Of a DNA stretch of 64,000 nucleotides, positions 8,830 through 17,503 are shown in pieces. How positions within the stretch are numbered: position 1 is the stretch's first letter; each line of letters opens with the position of its first letter. Below the pieces are notes generated by a model. That model saw only the letters and a list, made by a program, of their open reading frames with translations, did not search any database and was not told where the DNA came from. The DNA is taken from contig NZ_FPAC01000001.1 in assembly GCF_900116105.1 (NCBI RefSeq), positions 796,862 to 860,861 on the forward strand, read 5' to 3'. Source of the stretch: Paenibacillus sp. 453mf (GTDB lineage Bacteria > Bacillota > Bacilli > Paenibacillales > Paenibacillaceae). A program made the position numbers and the translations under genes.

Positions 8830-8884
8830 GATAATGGTTTGAACAGGTATGAATATGTAGATAACATAGTGGAGGCACCGTTAT

Positions 8885-9967
8885 TTGATTAAACAAAAAC
8901 AACATAATCGCAATGTTCCACGGGGGCCCATCGGATTGATGAATCGGGTGTATAAATATATACTGCCTGAAGCAAGAAAAGAGCTTAGACTAATAAAGAC
9001 GAGAGCAGAACAAATTTCTGACCAGGAGCTTAGAACCCAGGCGCTTGCAAGCATAGCAAGCAAACAGTTCCACTGTGAGGGTGGCTCAATTTATGCAGCT
9101 GTTAACTTGCCGATGCGGAATGTGCTCATTCCTCTTATCGTTTCTTATCAGACGATTAGTGACTACCTGGACAACTTATGTGATCGGAGCACTTCCATGG
9201 ATGAAGGAGACTTCAGGCTGTTACATAAATCAATGCTTGATGCAGTTAATCCTGAAGCGGAGCTGTCGAACTATTACGCTCTACGTGAAGAACAGGAAGA
9301 TGAAGGATATTTACATAGCCTGGTACTTACGTGCCAATCCTGCATAAAGAAGCTGCCGGGTTACGTTCAAGCACAATCTTATGTAACGGATCTAGCTAGT
9401 CTGTATGTAGATCTGCAGGTGTACAAGCACATTCATCCCGAGCTTCGCGAGAAAGCCTTGCTTGAATGGTGGGAGCTTCACAAGCACCGCACGCCGAAGC
9501 TGAACTGGAATGAATTCGCAGCAGCCACGGGTTCCACACTGGGAGTATTCATGCTATTCCTTGCTGCTTCAGACCCGCATCTTGATGATGATGGAGCTTC
9601 CTCCATACATGCTTCTTATTTTCCGCATGTGACGGGACTGCACATCATGCTGGATTATTTGATTGATCAGGAAGAAGACAGGCAGGGCGGTGATTTGAAC
9701 TTTTGTAATTATTACAAAAGTGAGAATGAGATGATTGAGCGTATTGCCTACATTGTTGACAAGGCACAGGAGGATGTTTCAGTTATCCCTGCAAGCTCAT
9801 TTCATCGTATGATCATTGAAGGGTTGCTTGCCCTGTATTTATCTGATCCTAAAGTCAGTGAGCAGCAGGAAGTTCGTTCCGTATCCAAAAGGTTGCTGAA
9901 GAACAGCCCTGTCACAAGGCGCTTTTTTCTAGCAAATTCCAAATGGATTCGTAAACATATGTATTGA
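8885..9967 (+). CDS. ytpB: Tetraprenyl-beta-curcumene synthase (DUF2600)
   Basis: Terpene cyclase of the YtpB type. In B. subtilis this enzyme converts all-E-heptaprenyl diphosphate to tetraprenyl-beta-curcumene, a C35 terpene (sesquarterpene) found in spores and membranes. An Asp-rich metal/diphosphate site is seen in ISDYLDNLCD (D93, D96, D100), and a second acidic region occurs in LDYLIDQEEDRQGG (about 257-270). Length is 360 residues, normal for the family. The start is TTG with GGAGG about 10 bases upstream. The stop lies 23 bases before the pfkA start, so the two are probably cotranscribed. The partner squalene-hopene-type cyclase is not in this window. Confidence 0.88.
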   Translation: MIKQKQHNRNVPRGPIGLMNRVYKYILPEARKELRLIKTRAEQISDQELRTQALASIASKQFHCEGGSIYAAVNLPMRNVLIPLIVSYQTISDYLDNLCDRSTSMDEGDFRLLHKSMLDAVNPEAELSNYYALREEQEDEGYLHSLVLTCQSCIKKLPGYVQAQSYVTDLASLYVDLQVYKHIHPELREKALLEWWELHKHRTPKLNWNEFAAATGSTLGVFMLFLAASDPHLDDDGASSIHASYFPHVTGLHIMLDYLIDQEEDRQGGDLNFCNYYKSENEMIERIAYIVDKAQEDVSVIPASSFHRMIIEGLLALYLSDPKVSEQQEVRSVSKRLLKNSPVTRRFFLANSKWIRKHMY

Positions 9968-9990
9968 GAATTAAGAGGAGGAAGTCATTC

Positions 9991-10962
9991 ATGACAGCAG
10001 TCAAAAGAATCGCAGTATTGACGAGTGGAGGAGATTCGCAAGGGATGAACGCGGCTGTTCGTGCCGTAGTTCGTAGCGGTCTGTATTTTGGTTTGGAGGT
10101 TTATGGTATTCAGCGTGGATATCAGGGCCTTCTGAACAATGATATTTTTCCGATGGATCTGCGCAGTGTAGGGGATATCATTCAGCGTGGAGGAACGGTT
10201 CTTCAATCTGCCCGCTGTAAAGAGTTTATGACGCTTGAAGGACAGCAGAAGGGTGCAGATGTGTTGCGCTCGCGTGGTATTGACGGTCTCGTAGTTATCG
10301 GTGGTGACGGGTCTTATCAAGGCGCTAACAAGTTGAGTAAGCTGGGCATCAAAACAATGGGGCTTCCAGGAACGATCGACAATGACATTTCTTTTACAGA
10401 CTATACGATTGGTTTCGATACAGCGGTCAGCGTTGTAGTGGATGCAGTGAACAAGCTGCGCGATACGATGTCTTCTCATGAACGCTCCTCCATTGTTGAG
10501 GTTATGGGACGTCATTGCGGTGATATCGCGCTGCATGCAGGACTTGCTTCCGGTGCGGAAACAATCCTTGTACCTGAAGTACCGTTCGATATGGATGAAG
10601 TAGCTCAGCGTATGCAATCGAATTTTGAGCATGGCAAGCGCCATAGTATTATTATCGTTGCTGAGGGCGTTGGTAAAGGTGAGGATGTAGCCAAAGAGAT
10701 TATGGCTCGCTGCCCATCATATGAGCCGCGTGTTACGGTGCTTGGACACATCCAGCGCGGTGGTACTCCGACTCCGTTTGACCGCAACCTTGCAAGCAAA
10801 TTAGGTGATTTTGCTGTACGCAAGCTGATTGAGGGCGAATCAGACAAGGCTTGTGGGATCATTAATAATCAATTGACACTTACTGATATTGATCTTGTTG
10901 TGAATACGAAGAGTTCCATTGATATGGATATGTATGAGCTAGCGATTCGTCTTTCTCAATAA
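9991..10962 (+). CDS. pfkA: ATP-dependent 6-phosphofructokinase
   Basis: Glycolytic enzyme: fructose 6-phosphate + ATP gives fructose 1,6-bisphosphate. The ATP-binding GGD (residues 13-15), the GGDGS loop (about 102-106) and the catalytic PGTIDNDI segment (about 123-130) are all present, as are EVMGRHCGDIA and the HIQRGG phosphate-binding motif. The usual proline of the GGDxPGMN loop is Gln here (GGDSQGMN). Length is 323 residues. The ATG at 9991 follows AAGAGGAGG; an in-frame ATG nine codons earlier overlaps ytpB and lacks a site. Unusually, pfkA sits behind a terpene synthase rather than next to pyk or accA. Confidence 0.95.
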   Translation: MTAVKRIAVLTSGGDSQGMNAAVRAVVRSGLYFGLEVYGIQRGYQGLLNNDIFPMDLRSVGDIIQRGGTVLQSARCKEFMTLEGQQKGADVLRSRGIDGLVVIGGDGSYQGANKLSKLGIKTMGLPGTIDNDISFTDYTIGFDTAVSVVVDAVNKLRDTMSSHERSSIVEVMGRHCGDIALHAGLASGAETILVPEVPFDMDEVAQRMQSNFEHGKRHSIIIVAEGVGKGEDVAKEIMARCPSYEPRVTVLGHIQRGGTPTPFDRNLASKLGDFAVRKLIEGESDKACGIINNQLTLTDIDLVVNTKSSIDMDMYELAIRLSQ

Positions 10963-10965
10963 CAC

Positions 10966-11018
10966 AAAAAAAGCTGATTCGAACTACCTCTCACGGGTAA
11001 TAACGAGTCAGCTTTTTT
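10966..11018. terminator. Bidirectional terminator between pfkA and the MATE gene
   Basis: AAAAAAGCTGA and TCAGCTTTTTT form an A/T-flanked stem around a roughly 30-base loop, giving a T-run on both strands. It serves the convergent pfkA and MATE transcripts. Confidence 0.85.
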
Positions 11019-11021
11019 GAT

Positions 11022-12392
11022 TTAACCTACGAATTCACGATTTGTCTTTGCGTTGAATTTACGCTGAACCGCGATCAGTCTCCACATTAGAGCCACAGCG
11101 CCGACCGCGAGACCTACGATAAATCCGATCCAATATCCGTAAGGACCAAGTTCTGTAAAGGTAGCTGTTAAATATCCGACAGGCAAACCGATCAGCCAAT
11201 ATGCGACTAAGGTAATGAAAAATGCAGGGTTCACGTCCTTATATCCACGTAAAGCGCCTTGAACCGGTGTTGCAACAGCATCAGAAATTTGGAAGAAGAT
11301 AGCATAAACGAGAAAATGCTGTATTAGTGCAATGACGGTTCGGTCCGAAGAATAAATTCCAGCCACTTGTTCACCATACACCATTAGTATTATCGCGGTT
11401 ACAAGTGAAAGTATCACTGCAGAACCGATACCGATATTGCTGTATGTTCTCGCATCTTTTGCCCGTTTTGCTCCAGCTTCGTATCCAACAAGGATCGTTA
11501 AAGCCATGCTAATGCTTAGCGGGAGCATATACAGAGTTGAGGCGAAATTCATGGCGGCCTGATGCGCTGCTATGGTGTTGGTGTCAAACTTGCTCATAAG
11601 CAGCGTAACGGCAGAGAAGATCGAAGTTTCAAAAAAGATGGCAAACCCGATGGGTACTCCAATCTGCATCAATTCTTTCCATTTGCCGATCGAAATTTTA
11701 TGTCGTTCACGAAATAGGCCATACTGAGCAAACGGTTCGATCCGATGAACAAAACATATAGAGATGATAAAAATAAACCAATAGGTCACTGCCGAGGCAA
11801 GGCCGGCACCAATGCCCCCAAACTGAGGAACACCTAAATTTCCAAAGATGAGCAAATAGTTCAGCAGAATATTGACTGGCAATGAGATCAGGGTAATCAT
11901 CATCGTAATTCGGGTTTGTCCCAGAGCATCCATGTAATTCCGGAGTACGGTGTATCCGAACAAGGGAACGATTCCAAAGGCCATGGCAGACAGATAGTAG
12001 AGGGCTACCTCCTCGACCCTTTGATCCAGCTTCATATACTGAAGAATAGGATTTAGTATTATAATGCCGGCAGCAATAATCAGTATGCCAAGAGCTCCAG
12101 CAAGATACAGAGCCTGTACTACATTATACTGGACTTTATTTTTCTGTCCGCTTCCCACAAGCTGTGAGACAATGGGGGTGATTCCCATTAAAATTCCGCT
12201 TAGTCCAGTTTGAATAGGTATCCACAGACTGCTTCCAATGGCTACCCCGGCAAGATCCACCGGACTAAAATGTCCAGACATGTTCGTGTCAAAGAAAGTC
12301 ATGGCCGATAACGAAATTTGTGTGATGAGTATTGGAAGCAATATAACGAAGAATTGTTTCCATTTTTGAACGGTGGTTAGTGTCTGATTCAT
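11022..12392 (-). CDS. MATE family efflux transporter (NorM-like)
   Basis: A cation-coupled multidrug exporter of 456 residues with about 12 transmembrane helices. Family features include the N-terminal LPILITQISLSAMTFFDT, with an Asp used in coupling, then MGITPIVSQLVGSGQ in helix 2-3 and the pseudo-repeat AMALTILVGYEAGAKRA in the second half. The ATG at 12392 is chosen because GGAG lies eight bases upstream; the open frame continues another 93 codons without a ribosome site. It is a monocistronic gene convergent with pfkA. Confidence 0.9.
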   Translation of the reverse strand: MNQTLTTVQKWKQFFVILLPILITQISLSAMTFFDTNMSGHFSPVDLAGVAIGSSLWIPIQTGLSGILMGITPIVSQLVGSGQKNKVQYNVVQALYLAGALGILIIAAGIIILNPILQYMKLDQRVEEVALYYLSAMAFGIVPLFGYTVLRNYMDALGQTRITMMITLISLPVNILLNYLLIFGNLGVPQFGGIGAGLASAVTYWFIFIISICFVHRIEPFAQYGLFRERHKISIGKWKELMQIGVPIGFAIFFETSIFSAVTLLMSKFDTNTIAAHQAAMNFASTLYMLPLSISMALTILVGYEAGAKRAKDARTYSNIGIGSAVILSLVTAIILMVYGEQVAGIYSSDRTVIALIQHFLVYAIFFQISDAVATPVQGALRGYKDVNPAFFITLVAYWLIGLPVGYLTATFTELGPYGYWIGFIVGLAVGAVALMWRLIAVQRKFNAKTNREFVG

Positions 12393-12522
12393 ATGTTGAT
12401 CTCCAGGGGATATATTATAGTTCACGTATTGAACGCACGCCCAAAAAAATATTTTAAAACATAACGTTTGATTTGAACAGATTAATTTAATAAGGGTGGA
12501 GGAGAGGGATCGGATAAGCATT

Positions 12523-12565
12523 AAAAAAACCGCTCCCCCGGCAGCAATGCGACCGAAAAAGCGGT
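12523..12565 (-). terminator. Terminator of the 12.6-kb small gene
   Basis: On the minus strand ACCGCT and AGCGGT enclose a loop and are followed by TTTTTTTAA. It closes the small gene ending at 12583. Confidence 0.75.
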
Positions 12566-12582
12566 GGTTAAACTTATAAAGA

Positions 12583-12786
12583 TTATTGAAGATAAGAGTC
12601 GTCTTGATGCTCGCAGATGCTGTATTGAATAATTTCCATTGCATCTTCTGCTTCGAGTAATCCGAAACCATCCCTCAGCACAATGAATGAGTTCAGTTCG
12701 TTCTGCCGCAGGGTCGGAAGCATTTCAGGATACCACTTCATGACGATTTCTGACAGTTTTACCCTTTCCATTTCCACATTAATCAC
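12583..12786 (-). CDS. Small hypothetical protein
   Basis: A soluble protein of about 64-67 residues, acidic at its C-terminus (CEHQDDSYLQ). I do not recognise the family. The start is uncertain: a GTG at 12786 overlaps the AAAGG site, while an in-frame GTG three codons later (VEMERVKL) is about nine bases from it and is more likely used. It has its own terminator and so looks like a real single-gene unit. Confidence 0.55.
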   Translation of the reverse strand: MINVEMERVKLSEIVMKWYPEMLPTLRQNELNSFIVLRDGFGLLEAEDAMEIIQYSICEHQDDSYLQ

Positions 12787-12955
12787 CCTTTCCTAACTAA
12801 GAATCATTCGAGAAGAATCATTCATTGCCTCGGAAAAGCCAGTTGCCTGTGAAATACCCGGATAAAAAAGGTCTCATGAGAAGTTTTGCGCTTAATAGGA
12901 ACGACGCACCATTATTATATCACAAAAATAATTAAAATTATACTTGACAGATTAT

Positions 12956-13786
12956 CTAGTTTCTTCTGAATGAGCCCATTATTCCTACCGTTTCCACGAT
13001 GTTGACAAAAGCGTTGGGATCGGTAGTTCTAATGATCTGCTTCAATTCATCGAGCTCGTATTTGGTGGTAACCGTCATAAGCATGTCTTTTTCATGATCA
13101 GTAAAAGCACCCTGGGTCTTGATTTTGGTTACACCTCTTTGTCTTGGTAACAATTGTTCAAGCATTTTATCTGTCTCATTGGTAACGATAAATAGCGTAA
13201 CCTTCACATGCCCAATATGAATCAAATCAAGCACTTTACCAGTAATGTAGATGGAGAGTACCGAGATTAGCGCGATATTCCAGTCATTGTTCAAATAACC
13301 GGCGAGCAAAATAATAATCCCGTTCATGACGGCAATGACGGCTCCTACTGGAAAATCACGAAACCTTGTAATAATGGACGCGACAATATCAAGACCGCCG
13401 GAGGAGCCGCCGGCACGAAATGCAAGCCCTGTTCCAGCTCCAATAAGCACACCACCGAATACAGCAGAAGTTAACTGATCATGAGCAATTGCAGTAACGG
13501 GCAGCATATTTAACATCCAGGTCGTTGCAATAACGTTTATGATGCTGAAGCTGATAAATCTGCGGCCCAGCAAGAACCACCCTGCAATGAGCAGTGGAAT
13601 GTTAAATACGAAATACATGACATTAAAGTTAAGTGGAGTAAAATATCCGATGAGCATAGATATACCAGATATTCCTCCGCTAAGCAGCTCATGAGGCAGC
13701 AGAAATAGGTTGAATCCTGCTGCAATAATAGCACCGCCTAGAAATACGATTAGCGATTTTGTAGTTAATTTAAGCACCAATTTCAC
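12956..13786 (-). CDS. YitT family membrane protein (DUF161 + DUF2179)
   Basis: A 276-residue protein with an N-terminal membrane domain of about five to six helices (residues 7-185), containing the typical GGISGISMLIGY and RAGGSSGGLDIVA motifs, and a C-terminal cytosolic DUF2179 domain (about 195-270; TKIKTQGAFT, MLMTVTTKYELDELKQII). The biochemical function of the family is not established. ATG at 13786 is preceded by a GAGGTG site. It is divergent from cshA. Confidence 0.88.
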   Translation of the reverse strand: MKLVLKLTTKSLIVFLGGAIIAAGFNLFLLPHELLSGGISGISMLIGYFTPLNFNVMYFVFNIPLLIAGWFLLGRRFISFSIINVIATTWMLNMLPVTAIAHDQLTSAVFGGVLIGAGTGLAFRAGGSSGGLDIVASIITRFRDFPVGAVIAVMNGIIILLAGYLNNDWNIALISVLSIYITGKVLDLIHIGHVKVTLFIVTNETDKMLEQLLPRQRGVTKIKTQGAFTDHEKDMLMTVTTKYELDELKQIIRTTDPNAFVNIVETVGIMGSFRRN

Positions 13787-13838
13787 CTCAGAAGTATCAT
13801 ACTATATTGATTACTGGTAATTGTAAATTGTTTTGTGA

Positions 13839-14097
13839 TATAATATTTTGTGGATGTTCTTGAGTAGATCGCCTTTTTTCGCAAAAAAGCATGTTTTGTT
13901 TCAGTAAGTTTCAATAAACATCATATGTAGTTTAGACGATTCGGGAGAGAATCTATTCTCTCTATAGTGAAATTGTGAGATCATGCAATCCCATATCAAT
14001 CGTGCATGATGGGACAGCCTATATATTAACGCTACTTAAGAATACAGAGAAATGAAGTGGATTACTGTCCACCATAATAGAAGGAGTTTGAATAAAT
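13839..14097 (+). promoter_or_regulatory. Promoter and long structured leader of cshA
   Basis: TATAAT at 13839-13844 lies about 250 bases before the cshA start; its -35 is poor. The transcript leader holds at least three hairpins: GAGAGAA/TTCTCTC near 13944-13961, ATCATGC/GCATGAT near 13979-14011, and GTGGA/TCCAC near 14056-14072, the last just ahead of the AAGGAG ribosome site. A long folded leader is known in several cold-induced RNA helicase and csp mRNAs; its role here is inferred. Confidence 0.5.
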
Positions 14098-15672
14098 TTG
14101 ACAACTTTCTCAGAATTTAATTTGGAACCTAAGGTTCTGCAGGCAATTACCGAACTTGGATTTGAAGAAGCAACACCGATTCAAGCAAAATCCATCCCTG
14201 TTGCTCTCGCTGGCAGCGACTTGATTGGTCAAGCTCAAACAGGTACAGGTAAAACCGCAGCCTTTGGTATCCCTCTTATCAGCAAAATTTCCAAAACAGA
14301 TGAGAAGATCCGTGCGCTGATCATGGCACCAACTCGTGAGCTTGCCATCCAAGTGGCAGAAGAGATTGAGAAGCTATCCCGCTTCAAAGGTATCCGTACA
14401 CTTCCTATATACGGCGGTCAAGATATCGTTCGCCAAATTCGTGCATTGAAGAAGAAGCCTCAAGTTATTATCGGTACACCTGGTCGACTTCTTGACCATA
14501 TCAACCGTAAAACCATCAAACTTGAAGATGTACAAACTGTCGTGCTGGATGAAGCAGATGAAATGCTGGATATGGGCTTCATGGAAGACATTCAGTCTAT
14601 CTTGAAGCAAGTTCCGGATGACCGTCAGACAATGCTGTTCTCTGCAACGATGCCTCCTAACATCCAGAAGCTCGCTCAGCAATTTTTGCAAAATCCAGAA
14701 CACGTATCTGTTATTCCAAAGCAAGTAAGTGCACCACTCATTGATCAAGCTTATATTGAGGTGCCTGAACGTCAGAAATTTGATGCGCTCAGCCGTTTGC
14801 TGGATATGGAATCTCCTGAGCTTGCGATCGTATTCGGTCGTACTAAACGCCGTGTGGATGAATTGTCTGAAGCGCTGCAAAAACGTGGTTACTCTGCAGA
14901 TGGGCTTCATGGAGACCTGTCTCAGAATCAGCGTGATAACGTAATGCGCAAATTCCGTGATGGAAGCATTGATGTGCTTGTTGCAACGGATGTTGCAGCA
15001 CGTGGTCTAGACGTGTCTGGCGTGACTCATGTTGTTAACTTCGATCTTCCTCAAGATCCGGAAAGTTATGTACACCGTATCGGCCGTACAGGTCGTGCGG
15101 GTAAAGAAGGATCTGCATGGTCATTTGTTACTCCTCGTGAGATTGACCACCTGCATTTCATTGAGCGTGTAACACGTCATCGTATCCCGCGTAAACCGCT
15201 TCCTACACTTGCTGAAGCGATTGAAGGCAAACAACGTGTTACAGCTGAACGCCTTCTGGAAATTGTACAAGGCGGAGAGCTTAACGAATACAAAGGTATT
15301 GCTATTCAACTATTGGAACAATATGATTCCGTACAGCTCTTGTCTGCATCGCTTAAACTGCTTACAGGTGACAAGAAGGATGCCGCAGTTGAATTGACTC
15401 CTGAGGATCCAATCCGTGCTAAACGCCGCAAACCAGATGTTCGTTCTAGCGGACGTAAGCCTTCGGGCGGTTATGGTAACCGTACTGGCGGTGGATATAA
15501 CAGAGGCGGCAGCGGAAATAAAGGTGGATACGGTAATCGTAAAGATGGCGGAAAAGAAGGTGGAAGCGGTGGTTACAATCGTGACCGCGACCGCGATCGC
15601 AAATCCCGTCCATTCAGTAACAATAACGAAAATCGCAGACCAAGCCGTCGTGACGACAGCTCGTTTCAATAA
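14098..15672 (+). CDS. cshA: DEAD-box ATP-dependent RNA helicase CshA
   Basis: RNA unwinding enzyme of the CshA/DeaD group, which acts with the RNA degradosome and in ribosome assembly at low temperature. Motifs in order: Q motif (FSEFNL...ATPIQ, 4-29), motif I AQTGTGKT (46-53), PTRELA (about 81), TPGRLLD, DEAD (about 152-155), SAT (about 181), and [10 protein letters not shown] (about 324-333). The C-terminal tail from about residue 440 is basic and Gly/Arg-rich ([15 protein letters not shown]) and ends in Arg/Asp repeats, a typical RNA-binding tail. The start is TTG with AAGGAG upstream. Length is 524 residues. A long structured leader and a perfect terminator frame it as a single-gene unit. 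Confidence 0.93.
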   Translation: MTTFSEFNLEPKVLQAITELGFEEATPIQAKSIPVALAGSDLIGQAQTGTGKTAAFGIPLISKISKTDEKIRALIMAPTRELAIQVAEEIEKLSRFKGIRTLPIYGGQDIVRQIRALKKKPQVIIGTPGRLLDHINRKTIKLEDVQTVVLDEADEMLDMGFMEDIQSILKQVPDDRQTMLFSATMPPNIQKLAQQFLQNPEHVSVIPKQVSAPLIDQAYIEVPERQKFDALSRLLDMESPELAIVFGRTKRRVDELSEALQKRGYSADGLHGDLSQNQRDNVMRKFRDGSIDVLVATDVAARGLDVSGVTHVVNFDLPQDPESYVHRIGRTGRAGKEGSAWSFVTPREIDHLHFIERVTRHRIPRKPLPTLAEAIEGKQRVTAERLLEIVQGGELNEYKGIAIQLLEQYDSVQLLSASLKLLTGDKKDAAVELTPEDPIRAKRRKPDVRSSGRKPSGGYGNRTGGGYNRGGSGNKGGYGNRKDGGKEGGSGGYNRDRDRDRKSRPFSNNNENRRPSRRDDSSFQ

Positions 15673-15685
15673 ACAATAACAGACA

Positions 15686-15716
15686 AGACGAAGCGTTTAA
15701 TGCTTCGTCTTTTTTT
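15686..15716 (+). terminator. Terminator of cshA
   Basis: AGACGAAGC and GCTTCGTCT form a perfect 9-bp stem with a 7-base loop followed by seven T. Confidence 0.92.
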
Positions 15717-15767
15717 GATTAGAGCTCGGATGGGACTCTTCTCCAGGTGCTGAACTACATGTGATTA

Positions 15768-15905
15768 TTAATAGAAGAAAGTTCTGGAAATGATGACAAG
15801 CAGAATGAACAATACGAGAATTGTTCCAATAGAAAACCATCCATCGGTTCCACAGCCAGTGGAAACACCACCAACCTGACCTCCGCATCCGTATCCATAG
15901 GACAT
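15768..15905 (-). CDS. YjcZ-family small sporulation-type membrane peptide
   Basis: A 45-residue peptide found by reading the minus strand. Its N-terminal part is rich in Gly, Tyr and Cys (MSYGYGCGGQVGG) and its C-terminal half is one hydrophobic helix (ILVLFILLVIIS) ending RTFFY. This layout is that of the YjcZ family, small peptides mostly linked to sporulation in Bacillus and Paenibacillus. AAAGGAGG lies seven bases before the ATG, and the stop is TAA at 15768-15770. The stretch from here to the next gene (15906-16204) shows nothing else I can support. Confidence 0.8.
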   Translation of the reverse strand: MSYGYGCGGQVGGVSTGCGTDGWFSIGTILVLFILLVIISRTFFY

Positions 15906-16204
15906 TGCATTCCCTCCTTTACAAAGTGAAGTGGTTCATCGACTACGTAATATCCTATGGTAGAACTTTACCCCTTGATTAGACGCCAGCCCATGAACCA
16001 TGAAATCAAATCGATATCTTGATCATCCCTTCTAAAGGGTGTATTTAAGTGGAGATTTCAGCGTTGGTCTAGCTTTTGCGTGTGGTTATGCTGTATAGTT
16101 ATAGTTAGGTTATGTTAATTTGAATTAGCGAGGGATTATCACCTAAGATGATGCATGCAGACGAGAGAACGAGCTTCGTGCATGTGTTAAGGAGGAGGCG
16201 TGTT

Positions 16205-16993
16205 TTGGAGTTTAAGGGAGCTATGGGTGGTATATATCGCCTGACGGAGTGGATTACAAGATTCGCGGCATCGAACCTATTGTGGGTACTGTGTGCCTCG
16301 CCATTTTTCTTCTTTTTGGTGCTCAAGGTTCTTGTTATGGGACAAGGAATGACGAACGAATCCATTCAAATGAACTGGGCATTGGGTATTGTGGCACCGT
16401 TTACATTTTTCCCTGCGACATCTGCTTTGTTTAATGTAGTTCGCAAATGGGTCATGGGTGATACAGATGTACCAATTATGAGAACATTTTTTACAGGATA
16501 TAAGGAAAACTATAAGCAAAGCATGATCGGTGGTGTTTTCTATACGCTGCTGGTAGTCATTATGTATTTGGATTATACGGTTTATATGACTCAGTTTCAG
16601 AACCTTCAGTTAATTGGAATTATCATGTTGATTCTGCTGCTGCTGCTATGTGTGTCGATGTTTAACTTCTTCTCGATGGTTGTCCATTATCATATGTCCA
16701 TTGGTATGATCATTAAAAATGCTGTACTGATTACTTTGATACGTCCGTTTCGTGTGTTTTCATCGTTGCTTGGCGCCGGCTTATTGTGCTACATCGGCAT
16801 GCAATACCCTGCACTATTCTTTTTCTTTATTGGAAGTCTGATTGCATGGTTCGCCTTCTTTAACTTCTATGCCACTTTCACTAAGATGCAGGAGCAGGCA
16901 GAGAAGCTGCAGGCCAGTCGTGAAGAAGAAGGAAAGACACAGGAGAGCGATTCAACTGAGGCGGACTCCAAGGCACAGGACATTACAAAATAA
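16205..16993 (+). CDS. YesL family protein (DUF624)
   Basis: A 262-residue membrane protein with about five to six hydrophobic segments, opening MEFKGAMGGIYRLTEW, which is the typical start of YesL/DUF624 proteins. These accompany carbohydrate-uptake systems in Paenibacillus, but their function is unknown. The C-terminus is a charged cytosolic tail (KTQESDSTEADSKAQD). The start is the TTG at 16205, six bases after AAGGAGGAGG; the frame stays open 19 codons further but reads through the ribosome site. It stands apart from any sugar transporter here. Confidence 0.78.
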   Translation: MEFKGAMGGIYRLTEWITRFAASNLLWVLCASPFFFFLVLKVLVMGQGMTNESIQMNWALGIVAPFTFFPATSALFNVVRKWVMGDTDVPIMRTFFTGYKENYKQSMIGGVFYTLLVVIMYLDYTVYMTQFQNLQLIGIIMLILLLLLCVSMFNFFSMVVHYHMSIGMIIKNAVLITLIRPFRVFSSLLGAGLLCYIGMQYPALFFFFIGSLIAWFAFFNFYATFTKMQEQAEKLQASREEEGKTQESDSTEADSKAQDITK

Positions 16994-17080
16994 CGGCAGT
17001 ACAATGGGAATCGGTATCATAACTGTTTGGAACGTTGAAATTGATGCCTAGCAAGAATTTTAGCAATTGCTGATCATACA

Positions 17081-17109
17081 TTTACTTTTTTGTAGAATAG
17101 CGATATAAT
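17081..17109 (+). promoter_or_regulatory. Promoter of 6S RNA
   Basis: TTTACT at 17081-17086 and TATAAT at 17104-17109 with a 17-base spacer. The expected start near 17115 coincides with the 5' end of the 6S RNA fold. Confidence 0.7.
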
Positions 17110-17114
17110 GTTTC

Positions 17115-17308
17115 TACATCCTGCGATGTTCGTTTCGGTTATTCGTTGTTTTGAACCAATGACTATGTCTCGGGAGATCAACACGAAATGCGGCTGACAT
17201 GCCCTGTCTATATGACATGGGGACTTCATAAACATTTCTGCGGTCACCCACCTGCTACAGCAGGTTCAGAAGACAATATAATCGGACGGCATTAGCGGGT
17301 TTCCTTTT
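17115..17308 (+). ncRNA. ssrS: 6S RNA (SsrS/BsrA type)
   Basis: A roughly 190-base intergenic RNA with the hallmarks of Bacillus 6S RNA: a closing stem in which CCTGC-ATGT (17120-17128) pairs with GCAT-GCGGG (17289-17299), a central region containing TTTTGAACCAATGAC and GTCTCGGGAGATCAACACG, the strongly conserved ACATGCCCTGTCTATA...GGGGACTTC block, and the apical hairpin CACCTGCTACAGCAGGT. 6S RNA mimics an open promoter and sequesters sigmaA RNA polymerase in stationary phase. It has its own promoter and a terminal T-run (TTCCTTTTT). Assignment is from recalled consensus; a covariance-model search would confirm it. Confidence 0.87.
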
Positions 17309-17332
17309 TGGATGACATTTAGAGACATCTCA

Positions 17333-17373
17333 CACGTACTCTACATAAGGGTGCATTTGGGGATGTCTTTTTT
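17333..17373 (+). terminator. Terminator downstream of 6S RNA
   Basis: AGACATC pairs with GATGTCT around a long loop and is followed by TTTTTTG. It probably stops read-through beyond the processed 3' end of 6S RNA. Confidence 0.6.
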
Positions 17374-17426
17374 GTTGTTGTCAGCATAATCAGCGAATAT
17401 GTGTTTCCTTACTGAGGAGTACATTA

Positions 17427-17466
17427 TCTCTTTAGTTAAGGAGTTAACAATGATACACTAAAGAGA
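17427..17466 (+). repeat. Nested inverted repeat in the leader of the DUF1499-type gene
   Basis: A perfect 10-bp inverted repeat TCTCTTTAGT (17427-17436) / ACTAAAGAGA (17457-17466) encloses a second small palindrome, GTTAA-GGAG-TTAAC. It lies 38 bases before the TTG start at 17504. It could be an operator or an mRNA hairpin; the region between the 6S terminator and the gene holds nothing else clear. Confidence 0.6.
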
Positions 17467-17503
17467 GAATAACGGTACGGCTACATACAAAGGAGGAAGG
17501 GTC

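Noticed and set aside
9985..10644. 219-codon minus-strand frame opposite pfkA
   Set aside because: It is the shadow of a strongly conserved enzyme gene; no ribosome site and no recognisable protein features.
12393..12671. 93-codon N-terminal extension of the MATE frame
   Set aside because: No ribosome site, overlaps the upstream gene's terminator, and the shorter form has normal MATE length with GGAG before its ATG.
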